From contig NZ_CP054394.1 of NCBI RefSeq assembly GCF_022539405.1, positions 2,178,501 through 2,242,500 on the forward strand: DNA of 64,000 nucleotides, in the 5' to 3' direction. Made by a program: the position numbers and the translations under genes. The stretch comes from Natranaerofaba carboxydovora (GTDB taxonomy: Bacteria > Bacillota > Natranaerobiia > Natranaerobiales > Natranaerofabaceae). Positions 25,368-33,726 of the stretch are shown here, piece by piece; the first letter of the stretch is position 1; each line of letters opens with the position of its first letter. A model generated the notes under the pieces. It saw only the letters and a list, made by a program, of their open reading frames with translations, was not told the DNA's origin and did not search any database.

Positions 25368-25763
25368 TTAAGATTTATTAATGTTTTTATTCATAAAAGT
25401 CAGAATTATATTCGACATTTCATTATCTTCTAGCCTGTAGTACGCAATTTTTCCTTCTTTTCTATAATTGCAAAGACCCATATCTCTAAGAAGTCTCAAA
25501 TGATATGAAGCCCTTTGTACAGAAGAATTAACTATCCCTGCAATATCACAGACACATAACTCCCCTTCATTGTGCAGTGAGTATATTATTTTTAGCCTGT
25601 TTTCATCGGACAATGCTTTAAAAACCTGAGTCAAATCAAGCACGTCTTTTACCTGCTCTCTTTGGCGTTTTACTTTGTCCGGAGAACATAATAACTCGTC
25701 AGGAACTACTTCCTCATAATATTCCTCGATAATCTTTGTATATTTTTCTTCTTTATTTGACAT
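25368..25763 (-). CDS. ArsR/SmtB family metal(loid)-sensing repressor
   Basis: 131 residues with the ArsR winged helix: VFKALSDENRLKIIYSL, then ELCVCDIAGIVNSSVQRASYHLRLLRDMGL, and the wing EGKIAYYRL. The ELCVCD motif on helix alpha-3 is the thiol site used by ArsR and CadC type sensors. It lies downstream of nth and of a cation diffusion facilitator, which it might regulate. A 7-bp inverted repeat in the short gap upstream is a candidate operator for autoregulation. Confidence 0.87.
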   Translation of the reverse strand: MSNKEEKYTKIIEEYYEEVVPDELLCSPDKVKRQREQVKDVLDLTQVFKALSDENRLKIIYSLHNEGELCVCDIAGIVNSSVQRASYHLRLLRDMGLCNYRKEGKIAYYRLEDNEMSNIILTFMNKNINKS

Positions 25764-25782
25764 GTTATCCCCCTCCTCACTG

Positions 25783-25802
25783 ATATTAATGATAGTTAAT
25801 AT
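25783..25802. promoter_or_regulatory. Candidate ArsR operator
   Basis: ATATTAA and TTAATAT form a perfect inverted repeat with a 6-bp centre, in the 42-bp gap between nth and the arsR-family gene and about 20 bp before its start. Size and AT content suit ArsR/SmtB operators. Confidence 0.5.
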
Positions 25803-25805
25803 GGA

Positions 25806-26429
25806 TTAGTCCACGGGATTATCACAATTAATATATAATGAACAAGTTTTACATTCAGGTTTTCTTGCTTTACAAATATTTCTACCATGATATATTAACA
25901 AGTGATGAAAGATCCCCCAATATTCCTCAGGTATTTTCTCTGTTAGTTCTTTTTCTACTTCTAAGGCTGTATTTCCTTTAGATATGCCAAGTCTATTTGC
26001 CACCCTAAACACATGAGTATCAACAGCAAAAGCTGGAATATTAAAAGCATTTGCCAAAACCACGTTAGCTGTTTTTCGTCCTACTCCAGGGAGCTTTTCT
26101 AAATTTTTTCTGGTTTTTGGCACCTCACCTCCGTATTCATTTAATAAAATTTCACAACTTTTCAGTATATTTTTACTTTTATTATGATATAATCCTGCAC
26201 TTTTTATATACTTAATTAATCCTTCTCTTCCTAGTTCTAAAATTTGCTCGGGTGTATTTGCCACTTTAAACAGCTCGTTAGTTATTCTATTCACTTTTTT
26301 GTCTGTACATTGGGATGAAAGAATAGTAGCTACCAATAACTCGAACGCTGTCCTATACTCCAATCCACATCTAGCTTCCGGGTAAAGCTTTGTTAGTTCA
26401 TTATAAATTTTCTTTAACTTATATTCCAT
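25806..26429 (-). CDS. nth: Endonuclease III
   Basis: 207 residues from ATG at 26429, which aligns with known Nth starts; an upstream TTG at 26453 is an alternative. The helix-hairpin-helix LEKLPGVGRKTANVVLANAF contains the catalytic Lys, AVDTHVFRVANRLG the catalytic Asp, and CKARKPECKTCSLYINC the C-terminal 4Fe-4S cluster. It removes oxidised pyrimidines and cleaves the abasic site in base excision repair. The neighbours on the same strand are a cation efflux gene upstream and an ArsR gene downstream. Confidence 0.95.
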   Translation of the reverse strand: MEYKLKKIYNELTKLYPEARCGLEYRTAFELLVATILSSQCTDKKVNRITNELFKVANTPEQILELGREGLIKYIKSAGLYHNKSKNILKSCEILLNEYGGEVPKTRKNLEKLPGVGRKTANVVLANAFNIPAFAVDTHVFRVANRLGISKGNTALEVEKELTEKIPEEYWGIFHHLLIYHGRNICKARKPECKTCSLYINCDNPVD

Positions 26430-26514
26430 CAAGGCTTCCCTCTTTCCTGCCAAATAGATTAAATTTATTATAAAATAAATCCACGTAAAAATCCATTGAC
26501 AGAAGCTTTAGCAT

Positions 26515-27447
26515 TTATTTCTCAGCTCCATTTTCTTTTTCCTCGTTAAGTTCTTTAAGATCAATACATTTAATACATTCGTTATAAGCACATGGGTCAA
26601 CATGAACAAAAACCCGTTCCACATCTTTTAGATCGCTTTCTAACAAAGACCTGACATCTGCAGCAATAGAATGGCCTTTCTCCACCGTATAATCCTTATC
26701 CACGCAAATCTTCAGGTCAACATAAACTCCCATTCCATGCATCCTAGCCTTTACTTCTCTGGCATTTCTAGCACCGGGAATGGTTAATACCCTATATCTA
26801 ATTTGTTCTATCTTCTCAGTTTCTGGTGCTGTATCAATTAATTCTTTAATGGACCTAAAATATATTTTTAGACCCATCCTCAAGATAAGTAAAGCTACAA
26901 CTCCTCCGGCTATCGGATCAAGCACCGGGTAGCCTATTCTTGCTCCAAGAACACCTATCAAAGCCGCAACAGAAGAAAGGGCATCAGAGCGGTTATGCCA
27001 GGCATCGGCTATCAACGCACTGCTATTTAGCTTTTTGCCCATGTAACTAACATACTGATACATAATTTCCTTAACCAAAATAGAAATCACAGCAATCCAG
27101 ATCGCTCCAACCTGGGGAGTAGTTACCTCCCTGGCAAAGCTGTAGACAAAAGAATAAATCAAACTGACTCCAGTAACTATTAGTATTAAAGCAACTATTT
27201 TTGCTGCAACCGATTCAATTTTCCCATGTCCGTAGTGATGACTGCTATCAGGCGGACGACTGGCAAACCTTATCCCAAGTATAACAACACCATTTGATAA
27301 TAGATCACTTAGTGAGTGAAATGCATCAGCAACAAGTGCAGCACTTCCAAATATAAAACCAAAAACACCTTTTAAAATCGTCAAAAATAAATTACCAGCT
27401 AGGCCTACATAAGATACTTTTTGAGCTTTTTTATTTTTATCTATCAT
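26515..27447 (-). CDS. Cation diffusion facilitator family efflux transporter
   Basis: 310 residues with six membrane helices. The metal-binding sites are on helix II (LVADAFHSLSDLLSNG) and helix V (LIADAWHNRSDALSSV), with HHYGHGKIES in the loop between. The cytoplasmic C-terminal domain (about 210-290) has the ferredoxin-like fold of the family. The tail carries CAYNECIKCI, a Cys cluster not standard for the family and possibly metal-binding. Substrates are Zn, Fe, Mn, Cd or similar divalent ions exchanged for protons. An inverted repeat upstream and the ArsR gene downstream suggest metal-responsive control. Confidence 0.9.
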   Translation of the reverse strand: MIDKNKKAQKVSYVGLAGNLFLTILKGVFGFIFGSAALVADAFHSLSDLLSNGVVILGIRFASRPPDSSHHYGHGKIESVAAKIVALILIVTGVSLIYSFVYSFAREVTTPQVGAIWIAVISILVKEIMYQYVSYMGKKLNSSALIADAWHNRSDALSSVAALIGVLGARIGYPVLDPIAGGVVALLILRMGLKIYFRSIKELIDTAPETEKIEQIRYRVLTIPGARNAREVKARMHGMGVYVDLKICVDKDYTVEKGHSIAADVRSLLESDLKDVERVFVHVDPCAYNECIKCIDLKELNEEKENGAEK

Positions 27448-27513
27448 ATACTTTTCACCTAACTTTTTTCTACTACCTATAATTTCATTACTAATTTATT
27501 ATACATAAATAAA

Positions 27514-27536
27514 ATATTCAAGTACATTTGAAAATG
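27514..27536. promoter_or_regulatory. Possible CadC/ArsR-type operator upstream of the cation efflux gene
   Basis: TTCAA (27517-27521) and TTGAA (27528-27532) are inverted around a 6-bp centre and resemble the centre of cad-type operators. The arms are short, so this is only suggestive. Confidence 0.25.
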
Positions 27537-27562
27537 ATTTTGAAAATAAATCAGAGGAAATA

Positions 27563-27594
27563 TTTGAACCGCCGCATAAAAACGGCGGTTCAAA
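27563..27594 (-). terminator. Hairpin after the ferredoxin gene
   Basis: TTTGAACCGCCG and CGGCGGTTCAAA form a perfect 12-bp stem around an 8-nt loop, directly after the ferredoxin stop. The following T-tract is weak. Confidence 0.7.
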
Positions 27595-27595
27595 T

Positions 27596-27784
27596 TTAAA
27601 CCTCTTTAATCGCCTCTGTAGGACAGTCTTCAATGGCATCCTTGGCATCATCTTCTTTTCCTTCTGGGACTTCTTCTGTGCTGGCCTGGGCTATGCCCTC
27701 GTCATTCCATTCAAAAACCTCAGGATATTCATCAACACAAAGGCCACAACTAATACAAAGCTCTTGATCTACTTCAACTTTCAT
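27596..27784 (-). CDS. Single-cluster 4Fe-4S ferredoxin
   Basis: 62 residues. Cluster ligands are Cys 10, 13 and 16 in CISCGLC and the distal Cys in DCPTEAI. The residue after the third ligand that in Thermotoga-type ferredoxins is a disulfide Cys is Tyr here (VDEYPEVF), and its partner Cys is also missing, so the cluster stays but the disulfide does not. The protein is strongly acidic. It is a candidate electron carrier for enzymes such as the tungsten AOR. Confidence 0.92.
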   Translation of the reverse strand: MKVEVDQELCISCGLCVDEYPEVFEWNDEGIAQASTEEVPEGKEDDAKDAIEDCPTEAIKEV

Positions 27785-27851
27785 ACTCCATTCACTCCTT
27801 GTTTTATGCTTTGATTTCTACTATATTTATTGTTGCATCAATGATACCTTA

Positions 27852-28085
27852 TTATTCCACAGAATTTTGTACCAGGTTTTTTGCCGATTCATATTTTGTC
27901 TTATCAACATAAATATCTACATTTTTGACCGTTCCAAGTATAACCTTCGAAGACACCCCTCCACCAGGATAATGTTTTCTTGCAGGTATTTCATGACTTT
28001 TTAACAGTGATATTACAATATCAGCTTCTATATCATCAGAAACATTCATCAAATATGTCCATTCTTCTGAACTCAAATTTTTCAC
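27852..28085 (-). CDS. DUF2007-like putative signal-transducing protein
   Basis: 77 residues. The pattern YLMNVSDDIEADIVISLLKSHEIPARK followed by GGG and VDIYVDKTKYESAKNLV fits the small DUF2007 family (PII-like or GlnB-related fold in predictions). Function is unknown. The start is 2 bp from the stop of the acetyltransferase gene, so the two are likely cotranscribed. Confidence 0.65.
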   Translation of the reverse strand: MKNLSSEEWTYLMNVSDDIEADIVISLLKSHEIPARKHYPGGGVSSKVILGTVKNVDIYVDKTKYESAKNLVQNSVE

Positions 28086-28087
28086 CT

Positions 28088-28645
28088 CTAAATAACAAGC
28101 TTTGCAAATTTACTTCTATGAATGCCCATAATTATCCATGTTAACTCCGGTTTAGTAGGGTCCATCTTCCTGTTTAGCTCAGTAAATCCACATTTTTCGT
28201 ACAGCCTTATTGCACGTTGATTAAATGATGCCACACTTAACCAAGCTTCCTCTAGCCCTTTTTCATAAAACAAATGAGCTAACAACTCTCCTATCGCTGA
28301 CTTTCCTATACCTTTGCCCCAATACTTTCTGCCCAAACGTATAGCTATTTCCACTCTTTTTTTCTTCCAATCAATATTTCTATATCTAATATATCCAACT
28401 CTTATATCTCCAATGTATTCATCCCACAACATAATTGTAAACCAACCGGGCACATATCCATCTTGTACCTGCCTGGTAAATTCCGAAACAGCACTTTTGG
28501 ATGGGGTGCCTGTAACACTACCTAAATCAAGATAATTAGAAAAGGACTCATTCCACCAGCTTACATAGTGCTTAACGTCACAAGCTTTAGGGGGGCGAAG
28601 ATATATTTTATTTAAAAACTGATAAGAAATAGCCATACGCTTCAC
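28088..28645 (-). CDS. GNAT family acetyltransferase (RimJ/RimL type)
   Basis: 185 residues. The acetyl-CoA loop reads IRLGRKYWGKGIGKSAIGELLAHLF, followed by LSVASFNQRAIRLYEKCGFTELNRK, both typical of the RimJ/RimL branch. The N-terminal KIYLRPPKACDVKHYVSWWN is also usual. Such enzymes acetylate protein N-termini, antibiotics or metabolites; the substrate is not indicated. It is followed by the DUF2007-like gene. Confidence 0.82.
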   Translation of the reverse strand: MKRMAISYQFLNKIYLRPPKACDVKHYVSWWNESFSNYLDLGSVTGTPSKSAVSEFTRQVQDGYVPGWFTIMLWDEYIGDIRVGYIRYRNIDWKKKRVEIAIRLGRKYWGKGIGKSAIGELLAHLFYEKGLEEAWLSVASFNQRAIRLYEKCGFTELNRKMDPTKPELTWIIMGIHRSKFAKLVI

Positions 28646-28809
28646 TCCACTTTACATAATAATTTAAACTTTTTAAAAGCTTTTCGCTGCATAACACTTT
28701 TTATGCCTAATTTTAACTATCATTTGAAAAAAGGCGCTATTTTATATTCTAGGATCTAATAACGTATTCCTTCTTGAAAAATAAAGATAAAACTTTGGTC
28801 CCGAAATTT

Positions 28810-29712
28810 TTAATCAAGCACTAAAAGTCCTATTTCACTTGCCCATTTTTTAACTTTCATTATTTCCATCATCCCAGGCCGTCTGTCTAATTCTATGTAC
28901 TCTGATGCTCTATAGGCAGGGAAATATTGACCCATTATATTTATAGGAATATCTTTTGATATTTTACTAATTTCATTAAAAATTTTATTGCTGTTTGAAA
29001 GATCGCCCGGCATTACTAGGTGTCTTACAAGAACCCCTTTATATGCAATGCCCTCATTATCTACGGCCAATGGTCCTACCTGCTGATACATCATTTTTAA
29101 ATTCTTTTTTACGGTTTGATAATAATTTTTAGCACCTGTGTATTTTTCAGCAGTATCATCATCACCAAACTTAATATCAGGAAGATAAATATCAACTACC
29201 CCGTCTAACAGTTCTATCACATTATTAGAATCATAACCACCGGTATTATATACCAAGGGAATATCAAGCCCCTTTCGGGCAGCTAAGTTTAGGGCAGCAA
29301 TCACTTGAGGCACAACATGGGTAGGTGATACTATATTTATATTGTGACACCCTCTATTTTGAATATTAAGCATTATATTTGATAGTTCGTTTACTGTTAT
29401 TTCCTCTCCGCCACCGTAATGACTGATATCATAGTTTTGACAAAATACACACTTCAAATTGCAATATGAAATAAAAATTGTCCCGGAACCGTTTTTGCCA
29501 ACGAGGGGTCTTTCTTCACCAAAGTGTGGGAAGCATGACGAAATTTTTAATTTAGCGGTCGTATTACAAAAGCCTTTTTCACCTTTTATTCTATTAACCA
29601 TACAATTTCTTGGACAAAGAGTACATTCATTTAATAATTTATAGGCTCTTTTTACTTTTTTGTTTAGTTTCCCCTCTTCAAATAATTTGACATAGCCAGG
29701 CTTTTTTGACAT
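28810..29712 (-). CDS. Radical SAM protein, PflA-related (COG1313/PflX type)
   Basis: 300 residues. An N-terminal Cys region (CTLCPRNCMVNRIKGEKGFC) comes before the radical SAM motif SYCNLKCVFCQN, which binds the 4Fe-4S cluster and SAM. Further motifs are VSPTHVVPQVIAAL and VYNTGGYDS. The family is related to pyruvate formate-lyase activating enzymes, but the substrate of this branch is unknown. It is 11 bp downstream of the PH-domain gene. No glycyl radical enzyme is encoded nearby. Confidence 0.85.
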   Translation of the reverse strand: MSKKPGYVKLFEEGKLNKKVKRAYKLLNECTLCPRNCMVNRIKGEKGFCNTTAKLKISSCFPHFGEERPLVGKNGSGTIFISYCNLKCVFCQNYDISHYGGGEEITVNELSNIMLNIQNRGCHNINIVSPTHVVPQVIAALNLAARKGLDIPLVYNTGGYDSNNVIELLDGVVDIYLPDIKFGDDDTAEKYTGAKNYYQTVKKNLKMMYQQVGPLAVDNEGIAYKGVLVRHLVMPGDLSNSNKIFNEISKISKDIPINIMGQYFPAYRASEYIELDRRPGMMEIMKVKKWASEIGLLVLD

Positions 29713-29723
29713 AACACCACCCC

Positions 29724-30308
29724 TTAATTTATTCTTTTTATCTCTTTATAAGGTTTTATTTCTTGAAGATAGGTGTTTAACTCCGCCAAAAACACCTCTT
29801 CTTTATCCGGTGTTATCCCAAATTTTTTTAATTCAGTTTCTATTAGAATAATATCTTTTTTTGATCTTGTTGCACACATAAAAACTTTTCCTTCATCCTT
29901 ATAAGAAGAATAAAAAATTGAAAAACCGGGAAGCTTTAAACTAGGCCAGAAAGTATGATTTAGATTTTTAGTTCTAACATTTACAACTGTTTCTAAATCT
30001 ATGGCATATTTCAAAGGCCCAAATTTAACAACAAGAGACTTTGGAGAAAGTTCATATCTCATAGTAAAAAACCAAACTGTCAAAACTAAAAAATCTATTA
30101 CTAACCCAACCGAAACGATAAGGGTGAATACCGCGCCAATATCACCTGTCATTCTATAAGCCTGCAGTGCAAAGTATGCCAAAACAGCAAAAATCAGAGC
30201 AGCAATTAAAAGTGATATCCAACCGTATGATTTTTTTGGAAAATATATTGACACTTTTTTTGCATCACCATTTATTGATGCTTCTTTTACTAGTCTACCC
30301 TGAAACAT
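29724..30308 (-). CDS. Membrane protein with bacterial PH-like domain
   Basis: 194 residues. Two membrane helices (about 32-51 and 58-82) are followed by a bPH_5-type domain starting MRYELSPKSLVVKFGPLKYAIDLETVVNVR and continuing through the CATRSKKDIILIET strand. The function is unknown; related proteins are membrane proteins of Gram-positive bacteria. It overlaps nothing and precedes the PflX-like gene on the same strand, and is divergent from the DUF378 gene. Confidence 0.72.
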   Translation of the reverse strand: MFQGRLVKEASINGDAKKVSIYFPKKSYGWISLLIAALIFAVLAYFALQAYRMTGDIGAVFTLIVSVGLVIDFLVLTVWFFTMRYELSPKSLVVKFGPLKYAIDLETVVNVRTKNLNHTFWPSLKLPGFSIFYSSYKDEGKVFMCATRSKKDIILIETELKKFGITPDKEEVFLAELNTYLQEIKPYKEIKRIN

Positions 30309-30470
30309 TTAAGGAAACACTCCTTTATGGAGTTATTTATTAGGTAGTATATCAACCTTTTAATGGTAAAGCAAACTCACTTCGTTAAAGTAGTAATAAT
30401 TTAGCAACGAATTAAATCTTAATCCGCTGGGAAAACTATGTATCAAACGATAAAAAAAGGAGTGATTTTT

Positions 30471-30665
30471 GTGGATAGAGTAGCCCTCGTTCTTGTAATT
30501 ATTGGCGCAATAAACTGGGGACTTATTGGCTTTTTTGGTTTCGACCTAATAGCCAGTATTTTTGGCGGCCAGCTAGCTACCGTAAGTAGAATTATATATG
30601 GTATCGTCGGCTTGGCTGGAATATATTCCATCTCCTTCCTATTAAAAGAAAGAGAAAAAGTTTAA
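30471..30665 (+). CDS. DUF378 family membrane protein
   Basis: 64 residues from GTG at 30471, chosen because AAAGGAG lies 8 bp upstream. The DUF378 pattern is complete: ALVLVIIGAINWGLIGFFGFDLIASIFGG and SRIIYGIVGLAGIYSISFLL, giving two membrane helices. Function is unknown. It is a single gene closed by a strong terminator. Confidence 0.85.
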   Translation: MDRVALVLVIIGAINWGLIGFFGFDLIASIFGGQLATVSRIIYGIVGLAGIYSISFLLKEREKV

Positions 30666-30673
30666 AAAAAATA

Positions 30674-30725
30674 AAACAATCATAGGAATTAGTTAAATTT
30701 ATACTTATATTTCCTATGATTGTTT
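30674..30725 (+). terminator. Terminator after the DUF378 gene
   Basis: AAACAATCATAGGAA and its exact complement form a 15-bp stem around 22 nt, ending in TTT. Confidence 0.75.
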
Positions 30726-30762
30726 GTCAAAATTTATAACCCGTTTCTTAATTATTAGTCAA

Positions 30763-30803
30763 AATTAAGTAGTCCAAAATCGACATCTGGGCTACTTAAT
30801 TTT
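30763..30803 (-). terminator. Terminator after the DUF1015 gene
   Basis: AATTAAGTAG with CC pairs with GGGCTACTTAATT. It lies 8 bp from the DUF1015 stop and has AT runs on both sides, so it may work in both directions. Confidence 0.7.
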
Positions 30804-30810
30804 TTCTTGT

Positions 30811-32076
30811 TTAATCAAGCTTGTTTAGAACAAGTCCACTAATTAGTTTCGGGAAGAAGTAAGTAGACTTTTGCGGCAGGCGCTCATTAGTCTGTGCTAA
30901 GTTAACAGTTTGGTCTAGTCCTGGCGGGTTAAGTATAAATGACACCTGTGCCTCCCCATTAACCACCAGATCTACTGCTTCCTGATCAACTCTAGTATAG
31001 GATAGACTGTCTCCTGATTTTATATCTTCTGGTGTAAAGTTTAACCTTTCTTGTAACACTTTTTCTTGTAGCCAGCTAACATCGAGTTTTTCATCTGAAT
31101 ATTTTTCTTTTGATTCTAGCATATAAACCTTATCCTTAGTAACCATCCCAAAAGCAAAACGATCATCGCCTCTCTCATTAAGCTTTTCAGTAAAATTGTC
31201 TATATCAATTTCAGTTGGCGAAGACCATTCCTCCAATTCGAATTCATCTTCTAAGCTAGAAACCAATTTGTTCAAGTCTAAATTTTCCATACCTTTAATA
31301 ACCCTGTGAGTTGGAAGTATTAAAAGTCCTGGGCTATAAAGATTTACTAAAACTGCTAATACTCGATCATATCCTTCTTTTCCTTTAGCTTCCATTTCTT
31401 TGGCAAAATCGAGTTGAGTCTCATAACGATGATGACCATCAGCAATAAATATAGTAAAGTCTTCAAATTCCTCTTGAATTTCTTTTTGAATAGAAGCGTC
31501 TTCTATAACCCAAAGTCGATGCCTCTGCCCGTTATAATCATTAAAATCCATAATAGGTTCTTTTTCTTTTATAGATGCACATTTATTTTCTACAGCTTTT
31601 TCTTTATCTGGATAAAGACCAAAAATAGGACTAAAGTTAGTCTTACAATGACGTAGAAGCTGTAATCGGTCCTCTTTCGGCTTAGATAAAGTCTCCTCAT
31701 GAGGTATAACTGATTTATTTTCATAAGGCTCTGTCTTTAAATTGGCAATAAGGCTATCTCTTTGATAACTATTACCTTCCCAGGTATATTGCTGCTCGTA
31801 CAGATAAAAGACTGGCTTATCTTCTTGAATCAGGACATTTTCCTGCATCCACTGGGCTAAATCATTAGCCGCTCTAGTATAACGATTATCATCTGGAGTA
31901 TCCTCCTTGGATTCTTTACCGTACTCTAACCGTATAATATTGTACGGACTTATTTTGTAGAGCTGCTCCTGCTCTTCAGGCCCGATTACATCATACGGAG
32001 GTGCAATCACATCCGCTGGTGAGCTTATCTTTTCAGTATTGTACCTTAGGCCTGAAAAAGGATAAATGGTTGTCAT
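30811..32076 (-). CDS. DUF1015 family protein
   Basis: 421 residues from ATG at 32076, chosen because AAGGAGG lies 7 bp upstream. DUF1015 motifs are SSPADVIAPPYDVIGPEEQE, YNIIRLEYGK, FYLYEQQY, EPYENKSVIPHEETLSKPKEDRL, FIADGHHRYETQLDFA and LPTHRVIKG. The GHHRY motif is the family hallmark and suggests a nucleotide or phosphate-related enzymatic role, but no activity is established to my knowledge. It is transcribed alone. Confidence 0.82.
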   Translation of the reverse strand: MTTIYPFSGLRYNTEKISSPADVIAPPYDVIGPEEQEQLYKISPYNIIRLEYGKESKEDTPDDNRYTRAANDLAQWMQENVLIQEDKPVFYLYEQQYTWEGNSYQRDSLIANLKTEPYENKSVIPHEETLSKPKEDRLQLLRHCKTNFSPIFGLYPDKEKAVENKCASIKEKEPIMDFNDYNGQRHRLWVIEDASIQKEIQEEFEDFTIFIADGHHRYETQLDFAKEMEAKGKEGYDRVLAVLVNLYSPGLLILPTHRVIKGMENLDLNKLVSSLEDEFELEEWSSPTEIDIDNFTEKLNERGDDRFAFGMVTKDKVYMLESKEKYSDEKLDVSWLQEKVLQERLNFTPEDIKSGDSLSYTRVDQEAVDLVVNGEAQVSFILNPPGLDQTVNLAQTNERLPQKSTYFFPKLISGLVLNKLD

Positions 32077-32452
32077 ATTATTCCTCCTTGTACTTACTTT
32101 AATCATTTGGATTGACAAAAAACATTTTAATATAACAAGTATAAAAATGCAAATATACGGGTCACCCTTGGACCAGCTATAAGGGCAAGAGGAGTATTTG
32201 AACTTAACTAAAATGATATAAGGTGATTATTCTTCCGATTACGGTAAGAAAAGCAATAAATGTTAAATTATCATTATGATATCCATTCTAAACCATCATC
32301 ATCATTATGTAAACAAAACATAGATAAAAAAAGAGCGTACAAGTCAAGAAAGTTTCCTTAGTGCTTACCTTAAAAATAGCAAGTTGCCTTTTACTTAACA
32401 GCGCTGCTATAATCTCCTTTAGTTATGTAAACTAAAACAAAGGGGGAATTAC
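32077..32452. other. Intergenic region upstream of sleB-like gene
   Basis: 376 bp between divergent genes. Apart from the promoter at 32384-32413 and the ribosome sites it holds nothing recognisable: no convincing open frame, tRNA, riboswitch or repeat-family member. Confidence 0.4.
32384..32413 (+). promoter_or_regulatory. Promoter of the SleB-like gene
   Basis: TTGCCT and TATAAT are separated by 18 bp, about 40 bp before the start codon. Confidence 0.65.
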
Positions 32453-33115
32453 ATGTTAAAAAAGGTATTTTGTAGTTTGTTGGTCTTAGGTATATTGTCA
32501 GTAGTACCAGCAGCAGGTCTGCAAGAAACTACTTATGCAAGTAGCTCTAACTCTCAAACATATACTGTAAGATGGGGAGATAGTCTTTGGAAGATTGCTA
32601 ACCATTATGGGACAAGCGTAAATGCCCTGAGACAAGCAAACAATATTTGGGGGAATTTGCTTTATGCCGGACAAACGATCAGCATTCCTACTTCAGGAAA
32701 TACAAGTTCTGGCAGTACAAGCAGTACAGACAGTGATAGTGGTTGGAGAAGATTATATGTATCAGATTACGAGAGAGATCTGATGGCGCGAGCTGTTTAT
32801 AGTGAAGCCAAAGGAGAAAGCTATACCGGACAGGTTGCAGTTGCAGCTGTAGTAATTAACAGAGTTCACGACCCGGATTATCCAGGCACTATTGAAGGAG
32901 TTATATTTGAACCCTGGGCTTTCTCACCAGTACACGACGGCAGGTTCTGGATGCAACCTGATAGCACTGCTTACAGCGCAGTAGAGGACGCTCTAAAAGG
33001 CTGGGATCCTACTTACGGAGCTACAGTATTTTATAACCCTGTAACTGCAGAATCGCCGTGGGTTTTTACTAGACCAATAATCACACGTATAGGAAACCAT
33101 GTTTTTGCAAGCTAA
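32453..33115 (+). CDS. LysM plus SleB-type cell wall hydrolase
   Basis: 220 residues behind AAAGGGGG. A signal peptide (about 1-29, ending near TYA) is followed by one LysM domain (TYTVRWGDSLWKIANHYGTSVNALRQANN through AGQTISIP), a Ser/Thr/Gly linker (about 78-100) and a Hydrolase_2 domain with ARAVYSEAKGESYTGQVAVAAVVINRV, catalytic Glu in SEAKGE, and FSPVHDGRFW. SleB and CwlJ lytic enzymes degrade spore cortex muramic-lactam peptidoglycan at germination, fitting the spore-forming host. It could be a vegetative hydrolase instead. Confidence 0.88.
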   Translation: MLKKVFCSLLVLGILSVVPAAGLQETTYASSSNSQTYTVRWGDSLWKIANHYGTSVNALRQANNIWGNLLYAGQTISIPTSGNTSSGSTSSTDSDSGWRRLYVSDYERDLMARAVYSEAKGESYTGQVAVAAVVINRVHDPDYPGTIEGVIFEPWAFSPVHDGRFWMQPDSTAYSAVEDALKGWDPTYGATVFYNPVTAESPWVFTRPIITRIGNHVFAS

Positions 33116-33171
33116 AGACTAAAAAGCAAGTAATTAATAGTAAAATAAGCAGGAAGTAGTTACTATATTAC

Positions 33172-33240
33172 ATAGGGTCGAATTCTAAAATCTCTTTATT
33201 GTGTATTTTAGGATTTGGCCCTATCTTTTTTTGTTTTTTT
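33172..33240 (+). terminator. Terminator after the SleB-like gene
   Basis: A 20-base arm ATAGGGTCGAATTCTAAAAT pairs with few mismatches to the complementary arm at 33205-33224, followed by T runs. Confidence 0.85.
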
Positions 33241-33302
33241 AGTGTTGTTATATAATAATTTCGAAAAATATGTGAACTTTTATAAAATTATATGTATTGC
33301 TA

Positions 33303-33331
33303 TTGCATAACAATTTTAGACCTGTTATAAT
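33303..33331 (+). promoter_or_regulatory. Strong promoter of the small peptide gene
   Basis: TTGCAT and TATAAT are separated by exactly 17 bp, about 45 bp before the ATG of the 33-residue peptide gene. It is one of the best matches to the sigma-A consensus in the window. Confidence 0.7.
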
Positions 33332-33376
33332 AACAAGCATCTCAAGGGAAAACAAACATCAAGAGGAGGGGTTATA

Positions 33377-33478
33377 ATGAGAAAGTTAGAAAAATTACTA
33401 AACAGAGTAGCTGAAACTAACAGAAAAGTATTTGGAGGTGGGAGAATAAGTTACCAGAAATTAAAGAAACACTTTTAA
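33377..33478 (+). CDS. 33-residue basic peptide upstream of the tungsten AOR; possible radical SAM substrate
   Basis: A short frame with AGGAGGGG 6-8 bp before ATG, a consensus promoter and a following terminator. The product has an amphipathic N-terminal half (MRKLEKLLNRVAETNRK) and a C-terminal part with FGGGRISY, then a Lys-rich KLKKHF ending in Phe. It has about eleven basic and two acidic residues and no Cys. Nearby genes encode a tungsten AOR and a SPASM radical SAM protein, as in peptide-modification loci, so it may be a precursor peptide. It could alternatively be a small accessory subunit or a leader. No named family was recognised. Confidence 0.6.
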   Translation: MRKLEKLLNRVAETNRKVFGGGRISYQKLKKHF

Positions 33479-33543
33479 TTAAAGCTTTCTTCCATAATGG
33501 TTCTCCCATTATTTTATTTGTGGTCTTATTATAGTAATACATA

Positions 33544-33593
33544 AAAAAAGCTATCCCGGGTTGTTATAATACACGCCTGGGATGGCTTTTTTT
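33544..33593 (+). terminator. Terminator between the peptide gene and the AOR gene
   Basis: AAAAAAGCTATCCCGGG pairs with CCTGGGATGGCTTTTTT, with G-T pairs, and ends in seven T. It would make the peptide transcript short and abundant, with the AOR on read-through or on its own promoter. Confidence 0.85.
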
Positions 33594-33726
33594 AACTTAT
33601 TTTAGAATATTTCAAATAATTACAATGCTCTATATTCAATCTAAACCGATTTAAAAAGAAGGATATTAAAAAGAAAGAGAGAATATATTAGGTATGGAGC
33701 GCTAATTCTAAAGGAAGGTGATTATT

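Noticed and set aside
28810-29712. Activating enzyme of a nearby glycyl radical enzyme
   Set aside because: No glycyl radical enzyme gene is in the window and the N-terminal Cys region suits the PflX branch.
32119-32452. Small RNA or riboswitch between the DUF1015 and SleB genes
   Set aside because: No stable hairpin with terminator and no recognisable aptamer; only a plain promoter is visible.
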